The notes under the pieces: generated by a model
The model's database searches: none
Told to the model about the DNA's origin: nothing
Seen by the model: only the letters and a program-made list of their open reading frames with translations
Made by a program: the position numbers and the translations under genes
Assembly (NCBI GenBank): GCA_964425595.1
Contig: CAYRMW010000016.1
Span: 1-42,467 of the forward strand
DNA length: 42,467 bases
Source of the DNA: Caccovicinus sp964425595
GTDB taxonomy: Bacteria > Bacillota > Clostridia > Lachnospirales > Lachnospiraceae
Reading direction: 5' to 3'
Shown: piece by piece, positions 32,914 to 41,170 of the stretch
Numbering within the stretch: position 1 is the first letter of the stretch
How the letters are laid out: the number at the start of each line of letters is the position of its first letter

Positions 32914-33621
32914 TTATCGCATTCCTCGTTCCCGTAAGCTCGTATATGTAGTATCGCCAATGATCACGTGATCCAGCAGAGTAATTCCGATGATCTTACC
33001 CGCCTCTTCCACTCTTCTGGTCAGAAGTTCGTCCTCACGGCTGGGGGAAGGATCCCCGCTGGGATGGTTGTGCACAAGAATGAGAGACACCGCGCCGCAG
33101 CGAAGTCCCTCGATAAAAATTTCGCGCGGCGAGATCACGGAAGCATTCACCGTCCCCTTGGAAAGCACAGACTCCCGGATCAGCTTCTGCTTCGTGTCAA
33201 AAAACAGGGCACGCACCTGCTCCTGTTCCAGATGGCGCATATCTTCCATGCAGTAGGCCGCCACGTCCCGGGGATTGCGAAAATCCGGGGAGGACATCTT
33301 CGCGCCCTGCTTCCAGATCCTTCGGGACAATTCGCCGATACATAAAAGCTGGATCGCCTTCACCCGGCCGATCCCCTTTATCTTCATAAATTCCGGCAGG
33401 GAAAGATGCAAAAGCCCTAAAATACCCCCATGCGGGTAATTTAAGGCTAGTATCCTTTGCGCCAACTCCAGCGACGTTTCTTCTCTTGACCCGGTGCGGA
33501 TGATCACTGCCAAAAGCTCCGCATCCGTCAAATACTCCGGCCCCATCTGCAGGCAGCGCTCATATGGGCGCTCCTGAGCCGGTATGTCTTTCATCTTTTT
33601 TCGTTTCGTATCGTTCTTCAT
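32914..33621 (-). CDS. radC: RadC family JAMM-domain protein
   Basis: About 235 residues. An N-terminal UPF0758 helix-hairpin-helix region (RPYERCLQMGPEYLTDAELLAVIIRTG, IKGIGRVKAIQLL) precedes a JAB1/MPN metalloprotease-like domain with the motif HNHPSGDPSPSREDE. The DNA-repair role is doubtful, and the biochemical activity is not established. ATG 33621 is selected because GAGGAGG is immediately upstream. RadC is a conserved neighbour of the mre genes in Firmicutes. Confidence 0.95.
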   Translation of the reverse strand: MKNDTKRKKMKDIPAQERPYERCLQMGPEYLTDAELLAVIIRTGSREETSLELAQRILALNYPHGGILGLLHLSLPEFMKIKGIGRVKAIQLLCIGELSRRIWKQGAKMSSPDFRNPRDVAAYCMEDMRHLEQEQVRALFFDTKQKLIRESVLSKGTVNASVISPREIFIEGLRCGAVSLILVHNHPSGDPSPSREDELLTRRVEEAGKIIGITLLDHVIIGDTTYTSLRERGMR

Positions 33622-33734
33622 CTGTATCCTCCTCATTCTATCGTCTCTCCAAGTACGAATGCCGGGGAACAGATGTTAACTTCGCAGTCACTGTTCGTGC
33701 TGCTGCTGTTTTCAGCCGGACAGATCGCTCCTGC

Positions 33735-33986
33735 TCAAAGCCGGTGATAAACCAGCAGGGCCAGGGCCACACCGATGATGCTGGCCATCGTGATCTTTAT
33801 GGACAGGCCGAACGTGATGACCAAAATGCCAAAATCCAGCACCATCGGTGTATTCAGGCCGAAGGACTCGCCGAAATTCAGCCAGGATAACGCAGAAATC
33901 TCCTCGGTAGCCGTACCGATAAATCCGCCCAGCACAACTCCGGCCAGGATAAGGATCAGAAGGATCCAGACATTTTTATTTCTCAT
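33735..33986 (-). CDS. DUF4321 small membrane protein
   Basis: 83 residues with two or three hydrophobic helices: VWILLILILAGVVLGGFIGT near the N-terminus and IKITMASIIGVALALLVYHRL at the end. Central segment LSWLNFGESFGL and FGILVITFGLS match the DUF4321 family found next to radC/mre genes in Clostridia. The function is unknown; the position suggests an envelope role. A GGGAGAG site precedes the ATG. About 110 bases without a gene separate it from radC and contain nothing distinctive beyond a GAACAG/CTGTTC 6-base inverted repeat. Confidence 0.8.
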   Translation of the reverse strand: MRNKNVWILLILILAGVVLGGFIGTATEEISALSWLNFGESFGLNTPMVLDFGILVITFGLSIKITMASIIGVALALLVYHRL

Positions 33987-34095
33987 GCTCTCAGCTCTCC
34001 CATAAATTGCTTGCCACTCATTTTATCACAATTTTCCATCGCTGTATATCGGTTGAAAAAAATTCATAAAAGTGTAATAATTCGAAACCATCCAT

Positions 34096-34132
34096 AAAAC
34101 CGGGGAAACGGAAAGCCCCTTTTCGTTCCCCG
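34096..34132 (-). terminator. Terminator after the methionine gamma-lyase-like gene
   Basis: On the minus strand CGGGGAACG (34132-34124) pairs with CGTTTCCCCG (34110-34101) with one bulge, followed by GGTTTTA. It lies directly after the stop codon and closes the miaB-mutS-mutL-miaA unit. Confidence 0.65.
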
Positions 34133-34136
34133 ACGC

Positions 34137-35417
34137 TCAGAGCCGCACAAGTCCGCGATCCGCCAGTTTCTGCAAAGACATCATGATGCCGAACTTGGCG
34201 TGATACCAGGTAAGGCCTCCCTGGAAGTATACGGCATAAGGCGGTTTGATGGGGCCGTCCGCGCTCAGTTCGATGGAAGAGCCCTGAACAAAGGCGCCTG
34301 CTGCCATGATCACCGGCGCGTCGTATCCCGGCATATCCCAGGGCTCCGGACTGACATAACTGTCCACCGGCGCCGCTGCCTGGATTCCCTGGCAGAAAGC
34401 GATCACGCCCTCCGCGCTTCCCAGGGTAATGGCCTGGATAATGTCATAGCGCTCCTCGCTCCCGTTGGGAAATACGGAAAATCCCAGCTTTTCATAGATA
34501 TTGGCGGCAAAGATCGCGCCCTTTAACGCGCCGGCCACCACTGTAGGCGCAAGAAAGAGTCCCTGATAGAACGAGGTATTCAGGCCAAGGCTTGCCCCGA
34601 CTTCCCGTCCCAGTCCCGGAGCGCTGAGCCGGTAGGAAGCACGGTCGATGCAGTCCTGCCTGCCCACGATATACCCGCCGATCGGGGCCAGGCCGCCCCC
34701 CGGATTTTTAATCAGGGAGCCCACAGCCATATCCGCGCCCACGTCCGTCGGCTCGATGGTTTCGACAAATTCCCCATAGCAGTTGTCCGTCATGCAGATC
34801 ACTTCCGGCTTGATCTTCTTGATGAAAGCGATCAGTTCGCCAATCTGCTCCACCGAAAACGTCGGCCGGTTATCGTATCCTTTGGATCGCTGGATGGTAA
34901 CCAGCTTGGTCCGTTCATTGATGGCCGCGCGGATCCCGTCGAAATCAAATTTTCCACCCGGCAGCAGATCCACCTGCCGGTAGGTGACACCGTACTCTTT
35001 AAGGGAACCGCAGGAAGCGCGGATGCCAATGACCTCCTCCAGGGTATCGTACGGCTTTCCTGTCGGAGACAACAACTCATCGCCCGGCCGCAAATTCCCG
35101 GACAAAGCGATATGGAGAGCATGGGTACCGCTGATGAGGTTCGAACGGACAAGCGCCGCCTCGGTATGAAACAGGCTGGCATATACCGCCTCCAGGGTAT
35201 CGCGTCCCAGATCATTGTATCCGTAACCGGTAGTCGAGGCAAAATGGGCTTCGCTGACCCGGTTGTCCTGCATGGCCCGGATAACCTTCATCTGATTATA
35301 CTCGGCATTTTCATCGATGCGGGCAAAACGTCCGGCCAATCCGGCCTCGATTTCCCGGCAAAATGCCAGGACCGGCGCCGAGATGCCCATCTGCCCGTAA
35401 ATTTTATCTGTATTCAT
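34137..35417 (-). CDS. Methionine gamma-lyase family (aluminium-resistance protein type) PLP enzyme
   Basis: About 426 residues. Fold-type I PLP enzyme of the family historically named aluminium-resistance protein. The likely PLP lysine is in GSLIKNPGGGLAPIGGYIVG, preceded by the conserved aspartate region EVICMTDNCYGEFVE; other motifs are EAHFASTTGYGYNDLGRDTLE and SGTHALHIALSGNLRPGDE. The true substrate is uncertain, probably a sulfur amino acid. ATG 35417 is supported by AAGGAAGAAT upstream; the longer frame overlaps miaA. It follows miaA by 25 bases, and the miaA-linked position is common in Firmicutes. Confidence 0.9.
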   Translation of the reverse strand: MNTDKIYGQMGISAPVLAFCREIEAGLAGRFARIDENAEYNQMKVIRAMQDNRVSEAHFASTTGYGYNDLGRDTLEAVYASLFHTEAALVRSNLISGTHALHIALSGNLRPGDELLSPTGKPYDTLEEVIGIRASCGSLKEYGVTYRQVDLLPGGKFDFDGIRAAINERTKLVTIQRSKGYDNRPTFSVEQIGELIAFIKKIKPEVICMTDNCYGEFVETIEPTDVGADMAVGSLIKNPGGGLAPIGGYIVGRQDCIDRASYRLSAPGLGREVGASLGLNTSFYQGLFLAPTVVAGALKGAIFAANIYEKLGFSVFPNGSEERYDIIQAITLGSAEGVIAFCQGIQAAAPVDSYVSPEPWDMPGYDAPVIMAAGAFVQGSSIELSADGPIKPPYAVYFQGGLTWYHAKFGIMMSLQKLADRGLVRL

Positions 35418-35442
35418 GATTCCATTCTTCCTTATTCTTCTT

Positions 35443-36474
35443 TTATCCCCTGTCTGTGCAGACAGGGCGCGCGTCCGGAACAGAAGGTGCCTCGTCCAGG
35501 ATATCCGACGCATCCCGCAGGATATGCCGGAGCATCCGTTCCGGCGAGAAGCCAAACGCTTCCCAGTCAAGCCAGCACACGTCCCGCTCCCGCTTAAACC
35601 AGGTAAGCTGACGCTTGGCAAAATGCCTGGTATCCCGTTTCAGCGTATAGATTGCCTCATCCAGGGTGCAGGTTCCATCGAGATAATCCAGGATCTCCTT
35701 ATAGCCAAGGCCTTGCATGGAAACCATGCCCCTGCGGCATCCCATGTCCTTCAGTTTTTTTACTTCCTCCACCAGGCCATGCTCCACCATCAGCTCCACC
35801 CGTTGGTCGATCCGGCGGTACAAAAGCGTCCGCTCCATGTTAAGGACGTAATAACGAAACATGTACGGCGACGCTTTCTCCCGCTCTCTGGCGTTATGGA
35901 CCGATATCTTTTCTCCCGTCTGGCGATAATACTCCAACGCACGGATCACCCGCTTGACATTGTGGCAATGGATCGCTTCGGCAGATTCCGAGTCTACCTC
36001 AGCCAGGAGAGCGTGGAGATACTCCGGTCCTTCTGTTTGGGCCAGCGCTTCCAGCTGCCTGCGGATAGAGACTGTCTCCGGCGCATTTGCGGAAGACGGT
36101 TGAAGGCTAAGCTGTCCGTCCGGTGGGTCGAAGCAGATATCGTAAAGAAGCGCCTGGATATAAAATCCGGTGCCACCGACCACAATGGGGATCCTGCCTT
36201 TGGACCGGATCTCTTCAACCGCCGCCTTTGCCATCCTCTGGAAGACCGTTACGTTAAATTCCTCAAAAGGTGAAAGGACGTCGATCAGATGATGGCGCAC
36301 GCCGTCCATTTCCTCCGGACGTATCTTTGCCGAACCGATATCCATGTGACGGTAAACCTGCATCGAATCCGCGCTGATGATCTCGCCGCCGACGGCTTTG
36401 GCCAGGCGGATGGAAAGCTCGGTCTTGCCGACGGCGGTGGGGCCGGTAATGATGATCAGAGGCGTCTTTTCCAT
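35443..36474 (-). CDS. miaA: tRNA dimethylallyltransferase
   Basis: 343 residues, about 30 longer than usual owing to a divergent C-terminal tail after RDVCWLDWEAF. P-loop GPTAVGKTELS near residue 10, DSMQVYRHMDIGSAK, VVGGTGFYIQALLYD and RDTRHFAKRQLTWFKR are conserved. It adds dimethylallyl to A37 of tRNAs reading UNN codons, making i6A; MiaB, encoded at the right edge of the window, then adds the methylthio group. It follows mutL by 18 bases in the same transcription unit. Confidence 0.95.
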   Translation of the reverse strand: MEKTPLIIITGPTAVGKTELSIRLAKAVGGEIISADSMQVYRHMDIGSAKIRPEEMDGVRHHLIDVLSPFEEFNVTVFQRMAKAAVEEIRSKGRIPIVVGGTGFYIQALLYDICFDPPDGQLSLQPSSANAPETVSIRRQLEALAQTEGPEYLHALLAEVDSESAEAIHCHNVKRVIRALEYYRQTGEKISVHNAREREKASPYMFRYYVLNMERTLLYRRIDQRVELMVEHGLVEEVKKLKDMGCRRGMVSMQGLGYKEILDYLDGTCTLDEAIYTLKRDTRHFAKRQLTWFKRERDVCWLDWEAFGFSPERMLRHILRDASDILDEAPSVPDARPVCTDRG

Positions 36475-36492
36475 ATATCCGCTCCTTTCCGC

Positions 36493-38439
36493 TCAGACGA
36501 TCCGTTTAAATTTTTTTTCCAGGTCATATTTTGACATGGAAACGATTGTGGGTCTTCCGTGAGGGCACGCGTATGGATTTTCCATGCCCAGGAGCTGATC
36601 GATCAGCGCGTCCGCTTCCGCGTGGGACATGGCATGATTGCCCTTGACGGCGGCCTTGCAGGACATGGACGCCACTTTCTCGCGGATCAGATCCGAATCC
36701 TCGGCCTGCGTATCCTCCGACAGCCCGTCCAGCATCTCCAGAAACAGGTCCGCCCTGCCGATGGCGGGAAGATTGGCGGGGACACCGCGGACGGCATATT
36801 CGCGTCCTCCAAAATGTTCTACTTCAAACCCCATCTCATTAAAATAACGCATGTATTTCTTCATCAAGAGCTCTTCCCCCGCGCCCAGTGTCAGGATCAG
36901 AGGCGGGTTCAGCATCTGCGTGCCGAAATCCCTGTTTTTCAGCGATGCCATGGTCTGTTCAAAGAGGACCTTCTCATGGGCCGCGTGCTGATCGATGATA
37001 AAGAGCTGTTTTCGGTACTCTACCAGCCAGTATGTATCGAAAAGCTGGCCGATCAGCCGATGGCGCTCTCTGGCCTGTTTATCCAGGAAACGATCATCGA
37101 AAAGCTCCATCTGCACCGGCGTTTCCTGCCAGGGCTGCTGCTTCGGCGCAATCGTTTCCTGCCCGGGCTGTTCCTGTTCAGGCAATTCTTTCGCGGAAGG
37201 CTCCTGTGCAGGAGCAGGATACGATTCGGAGCGGAGCGGATGCAGCCTCCGCTCGCCGGATGGTTCTTTCTTCCGGTCTTCCCGCAAAAATCCATCCTCG
37301 GGCATGGAGGTCAGCTGGCGCAGCGTCTGTTCATAAAGCCCCATCCGTTTCCGCTCAAATGGCTCCGGGCTGTCCGCGGCCTTCTTTGCGAATGCTGCCC
37401 TGCTCTCTTTTTCTTCCTGTTTCGAAGAAAACTCCACCTTCGGGATCAGTTCCTTGTGGGCCAGCGCCTGACTGATGGCATCCCGGATCATGGCGTATAT
37501 CGCTTCACCGTCCCTGAAGCGCAGTTCCATCTTCGTCGGATGGACGTTCACGTCCAGAAACTCCGGCTCGATCGTAAAATGCAGCAGGACAAAGGGAAAT
37601 TTATGCTGCATCATGAACGGCTTGTAGGCTTCCTCAATGGCCTTTGCCACGATCCCGCTCTTGATGTAGCGGCCGTTGATGAAATAGTTTTCAAAATTCC
37701 GGCTGCTCCTCGCGATCACCGGTTTCCCAGCGTATCCGGTAATCCTTACTGCCTCGCGGATCGTGTCCACGGGAAGCAGGTTCCCGGCTACCTCCCGTCC
37801 GAATATCGTGTAGACCAGGTCTTTGAGGTTATTGTTTCCCGACGTATGCAGCCGGTTCTGGTTGTTATGGATAAAGCGAATGGAAATATCCGGATGGGAC
37901 ATGGCAAGCTTTTCCACCAGTTCCGCCACATGTCCGCCCTCCGTAGCCGCCGTCTTTAAAAACTTCTTCCTGGCCGGTGTGTTGTAAAATAAACTTCGCG
38001 CGATGAAGGTCGTCCCCTCGGGAGCGCCTACTTCCTCCATGCCCTTTTCCACGCCGCCCTCGATCTGGTAGCGGCTTCCCGTCAGGGAATCGCTGGTCTT
38101 GGTGATCAGCTCCACCTGGCAGACGGCCGCGATGCTGGCCAGCGCTTCTCCGCGGAATCCAAGCGAAGAAACCGTGACCAGATCTTCTACCGACCGGATC
38201 TTACTGGTAGCATGGCGCTGAAAGGCCAGGCCGATCTGATCGCCGGGGATCCCGCATCCATTATCCGTCACCCGGATAAAGGAAATGCCGCCTTCCTTGA
38301 TTTCTACGGTGATCGCGGTCGCCTTCGCGTCAATGGCATTTTCCAGGAGTTCCTTCACGACGGAAGCCGGACGCTCGATCACCTCGCCTGCCGCGATCTG
38401 ATTCACGGTGTTATCATCCAGTATGGTAATATTCGGCAT
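36493..38439 (-). CDS. mutL: DNA mismatch repair protein MutL, endonuclease-type
   Basis: About 648 residues. The GHKL ATPase N-terminus has ELLENAIDAKAT, VTDNGCGIP and LGFRGEALASI. A Pro/Gln/Glu-rich linker spans about 370-450. The C-terminal domain has the metal-dependent endonuclease motif DQHAAHEKVLFE (DQHAx2Ex4E), plus SCKAAVKG and CPHGRPT, so it should nick DNA, as in bacteria lacking MutH. ATG 38439 is preferred over GTG 38448 because AAGGAG is then 8 bases upstream. It follows mutS by 61 bases. Confidence 0.97.
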   Translation of the reverse strand: MPNITILDDNTVNQIAAGEVIERPASVVKELLENAIDAKATAITVEIKEGGISFIRVTDNGCGIPGDQIGLAFQRHATSKIRSVEDLVTVSSLGFRGEALASIAAVCQVELITKTSDSLTGSRYQIEGGVEKGMEEVGAPEGTTFIARSLFYNTPARKKFLKTAATEGGHVAELVEKLAMSHPDISIRFIHNNQNRLHTSGNNNLKDLVYTIFGREVAGNLLPVDTIREAVRITGYAGKPVIARSSRNFENYFINGRYIKSGIVAKAIEEAYKPFMMQHKFPFVLLHFTIEPEFLDVNVHPTKMELRFRDGEAIYAMIRDAISQALAHKELIPKVEFSSKQEEKESRAAFAKKAADSPEPFERKRMGLYEQTLRQLTSMPEDGFLREDRKKEPSGERRLHPLRSESYPAPAQEPSAKELPEQEQPGQETIAPKQQPWQETPVQMELFDDRFLDKQARERHRLIGQLFDTYWLVEYRKQLFIIDQHAAHEKVLFEQTMASLKNRDFGTQMLNPPLILTLGAGEELLMKKYMRYFNEMGFEVEHFGGREYAVRGVPANLPAIGRADLFLEMLDGLSEDTQAEDSDLIREKVASMSCKAAVKGNHAMSHAEADALIDQLLGMENPYACPHGRPTIVSMSKYDLEKKFKRIV

Positions 38440-38500
38440 GCCGATCACTCCTTATCTCCGGATATCGTCCGGTCTTCTCTATATGAATCGGGAAGGGCTG

Positions 38501-41167
38501 TCACGCCCCGCCGTCCCACCGGTTTTTAACCTTCGTCTGCAGCCGGTACAGCGTATTCAGCGCGTCAATGGGCGTCATATGCGCCAATTCCAATTCGCCC
38601 AGTTCCCGGATAATGTCGTCATCCTTCGCCGTATCCAACAGGGTCATCTGCTGCAGGTCAACTTCATCGGGCTTTGCCACCCGTTTGCGCGGCGCGGCGG
38701 CCGGGACGCCGTTTTCCGCAATCTCTTTTGCCTTAACCGTGATGTCCGCGCTGACCAACTCCTCGGCGATCTCCTTCGCTCTGGCGATGACGGAATCAGG
38801 TACGCCGGCCAGCTTTGCCACCTGGATGCCGTAGCTTTTATCCGCACCGCCGCGGATGATCTTGCGCAGAAAAACAATATCGTCTCCCTGCTCCTTTACG
38901 GCAATACAGTAGTTTTTGACGCCGTTTATGGTGCCTTCCAGCTCCGTCAGCTCGTGGTAATGGGTGGCAAACAGAGTCTTTGCCCCAAGAAGCTTCGTAT
39001 TGCTGATGTGCTCCACCACTGCCCAGGCGATGGAAAGGCCGTCAAAGGTGCTCGTTCCCCGGCCGATCTCATCCAGGACCAGCAGGCTGTTCTTCGTAGC
39101 GTTCCGCAGGATATTCGCCACCTCGGTCATCTCCACCATAAAGGTGCTCTGGCCGCTCGCCAGATCATCCGAAGCGCCCACACGGGTAAAGATCCGGTCG
39201 CAGATCCCGATATCCGCGTCTTCCGCCGGCACAAAGCTTCCGATCTGCGCCATCAGAACAATCAGCGCCACCTGCCGCATGTAGGTGGACTTTCCCGCCA
39301 TATTCGGGCCGGTGATGATGGAGATCCGGTTCCTGCCGTTATCCAGGACCGTGTCATTGGCCACAAACAGATCATCGCGCATCATCTGCTCAACCACCGG
39401 GTGGCGGCCGTTTCGGATTCGGATCAGGCCCTTTTCATTGATGGACGGTTTCACGTAATTATGCCGCGTCGCCACCACCGAAAGGGAAGCGAATACATCG
39501 ATCCCCGCCAGAGCCTTGGCTGTCTTCTGGATCCGCACAACCTGCGCGGCAATATCATCCCGCACCTGGCAGAACAGGTCGTATTCCAGCGAAACCAGCT
39601 TTTCTTCCGCTCCCAAGATGATGTCCTCCAGTTTTTTCAGTTCATCGGTCGTAAACCGCTCGCCGTTCACCAGAGTCTGTTTACGTACATAGTATTCCGG
39701 AACCATGTTCTTGAAGGAATTGCTCACCTCAATATAATAGCCGAACACCTTATTAAACTTAACCTTCAGCGTCTTGATGCCTGTCTTTTCCCTTTCCCTG
39801 GCTTCCAGCTCCGCAAGCCAGGTTTTTCCTTCGGTTTTTGCCTGGCGGAAACGGTCCGCCTCCTCGCTGTAGCCATCTCTGATGATACCGCCCTCCCGCA
39901 CCAGAATCGGCGGATCGTCCACAATGGCCCGGTCGATCAGTTCGTGCAGATCATCCAACGGATCCAGTTCACTCTCCAGCCCCTTTAAAAGCAGGCTTCG
40001 AAACTCGCTTAAGATCGTCTTAATGTGCGGAATCATGGCAAGAGAATTCTTAAATGCGAGAAGATCTCTCGGATTCGCCGTCTTGTAGCTGATGCGGCCG
40101 ATCAGACGTTCCAGATCATAAATCGGGTTTAAATACTCGCCAATCTCTTCGCGGGAGATGTAATTCATATTAAATTCCTGAACCGCCTCCTGGCGCGCCA
40201 GGATCTCATCCCTGCGAATCAGCGGCTGCTTAATAAAGCTGCGCAGAAGGCGCGCGCCCATGGCCGTCTTCGTCTTATCCAATACCCAAAGGAGGCTTCC
40301 CCGCTTCTGCTTCTCCCGAAGCGTCTCTACCAGCTCCAGATTCCTTCTGGTGGAAGTGTCGATGACCATGTACTGCCCTACCTGGTAGGGCGTGATGGTC
40401 GTCAGATGCTCCAGTGTGCTTTTCTGCGTTTCGTACAGATACTGCATCACGCAGCCGGCAGCGATCACCCCGGCATCAAAATCCGCCAGCCCAAGACCAT
40501 CAAGACTCCCTACATGATAATGTTCCCTCAAGATCTTCCGGCAGATCTCGTCGGCAAAAAAACGGCTGTCCAGGGAAGATAAAGAGACCTGGTGCCTCTC
40601 CTTAAGGCCCTCTACATCCACGCCGGACATGTAGAAGGCTTCATTGCACACGATCTCAGACGGCATAAATTTATTGATCTCGTCAACCAGATCCCGTTCC
40701 GTCTTAAGCTCGGTAACAAAAAAATCGCCGGTGCTGATGTCCGCCGCCGCGATCCCGAAGATACCATCCAGATAAACGATCCCCATAAGGTAATTGTTCT
40801 TTGTCTCATCCAGGGCCTGGGCGCTGGTAATCGTTCCCGGCGTGACGACGCGGATCACTTCCCGCTTGACCAGTCCTTTAGCGGTTTTCGGATCCTCCAT
40901 CTGTTCCGCGATGGCTACCTTGAATCCTTTCTGCACCAGCTTGTTCAGATACGAATCCACGGCGTGGAAAGGGACGCCGCACATGGGCGCCCGCTCCTCA
41001 AGTCCGCAGTCCTTCCCCGTCAGCGTGATCTCCAGCGCCTTGGACGCCGTCAGCGCGTCATCAAAAAACATCTCATAGAAATCACCGAGACGGTAAAACA
41101 GGATGCAGTCCGGATACTGTTTTTTGGTTTCCAGATACTGCGTCATCATTGGAGTCATACCAGCCAT
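38501..41167 (-). CDS. mutS: DNA mismatch repair protein MutS
   Basis: 888 residues. The mismatch-binding N-terminal domain has LFYRLGDFYEMFFDDA with the Phe-x-Glu wedge. Connector, lever and clamp domains follow. The ATPase has Walker A GPNMAGKSTYMRQ and Walker B DEIGRGTSTFDG, and the C-terminus has the helix-turn-helix dimerisation region (YGIQVAKLAGVP). It recognises mispairs and recruits MutL, encoded next. GAGG six bases upstream supports ATG 41167. It starts three bases after the miaB stop. Confidence 0.97.
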   Translation of the reverse strand: MAGMTPMMTQYLETKKQYPDCILFYRLGDFYEMFFDDALTASKALEITLTGKDCGLEERAPMCGVPFHAVDSYLNKLVQKGFKVAIAEQMEDPKTAKGLVKREVIRVVTPGTITSAQALDETKNNYLMGIVYLDGIFGIAAADISTGDFFVTELKTERDLVDEINKFMPSEIVCNEAFYMSGVDVEGLKERHQVSLSSLDSRFFADEICRKILREHYHVGSLDGLGLADFDAGVIAAGCVMQYLYETQKSTLEHLTTITPYQVGQYMVIDTSTRRNLELVETLREKQKRGSLLWVLDKTKTAMGARLLRSFIKQPLIRRDEILARQEAVQEFNMNYISREEIGEYLNPIYDLERLIGRISYKTANPRDLLAFKNSLAMIPHIKTILSEFRSLLLKGLESELDPLDDLHELIDRAIVDDPPILVREGGIIRDGYSEEADRFRQAKTEGKTWLAELEAREREKTGIKTLKVKFNKVFGYYIEVSNSFKNMVPEYYVRKQTLVNGERFTTDELKKLEDIILGAEEKLVSLEYDLFCQVRDDIAAQVVRIQKTAKALAGIDVFASLSVVATRHNYVKPSINEKGLIRIRNGRHPVVEQMMRDDLFVANDTVLDNGRNRISIITGPNMAGKSTYMRQVALIVLMAQIGSFVPAEDADIGICDRIFTRVGASDDLASGQSTFMVEMTEVANILRNATKNSLLVLDEIGRGTSTFDGLSIAWAVVEHISNTKLLGAKTLFATHYHELTELEGTINGVKNYCIAVKEQGDDIVFLRKIIRGGADKSYGIQVAKLAGVPDSVIARAKEIAEELVSADITVKAKEIAENGVPAAAPRKRVAKPDEVDLQQMTLLDTAKDDDIIRELGELELAHMTPIDALNTLYRLQTKVKNRWDGGA

Positions 41168-41170
41168 GCG

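Noticed and set aside
33637..33734. Possible gene (such as maf) between DUF4321 and radC
   Set aside because: The gap is only about 100 bases and has no open frame with a ribosome binding site.
38408..39988. 526-codon open frame on the plus strand opposite mutS
   Set aside because: It is antisense to the unmistakable mutS gene, has no ribosome binding site and an arginine/histidine-rich composition typical of a codon-bias shadow. The same applies to plus-strand frames opposite glmS (4472-5683), mutL (36559-37959) and the mutS/miaB region (40592-41677).
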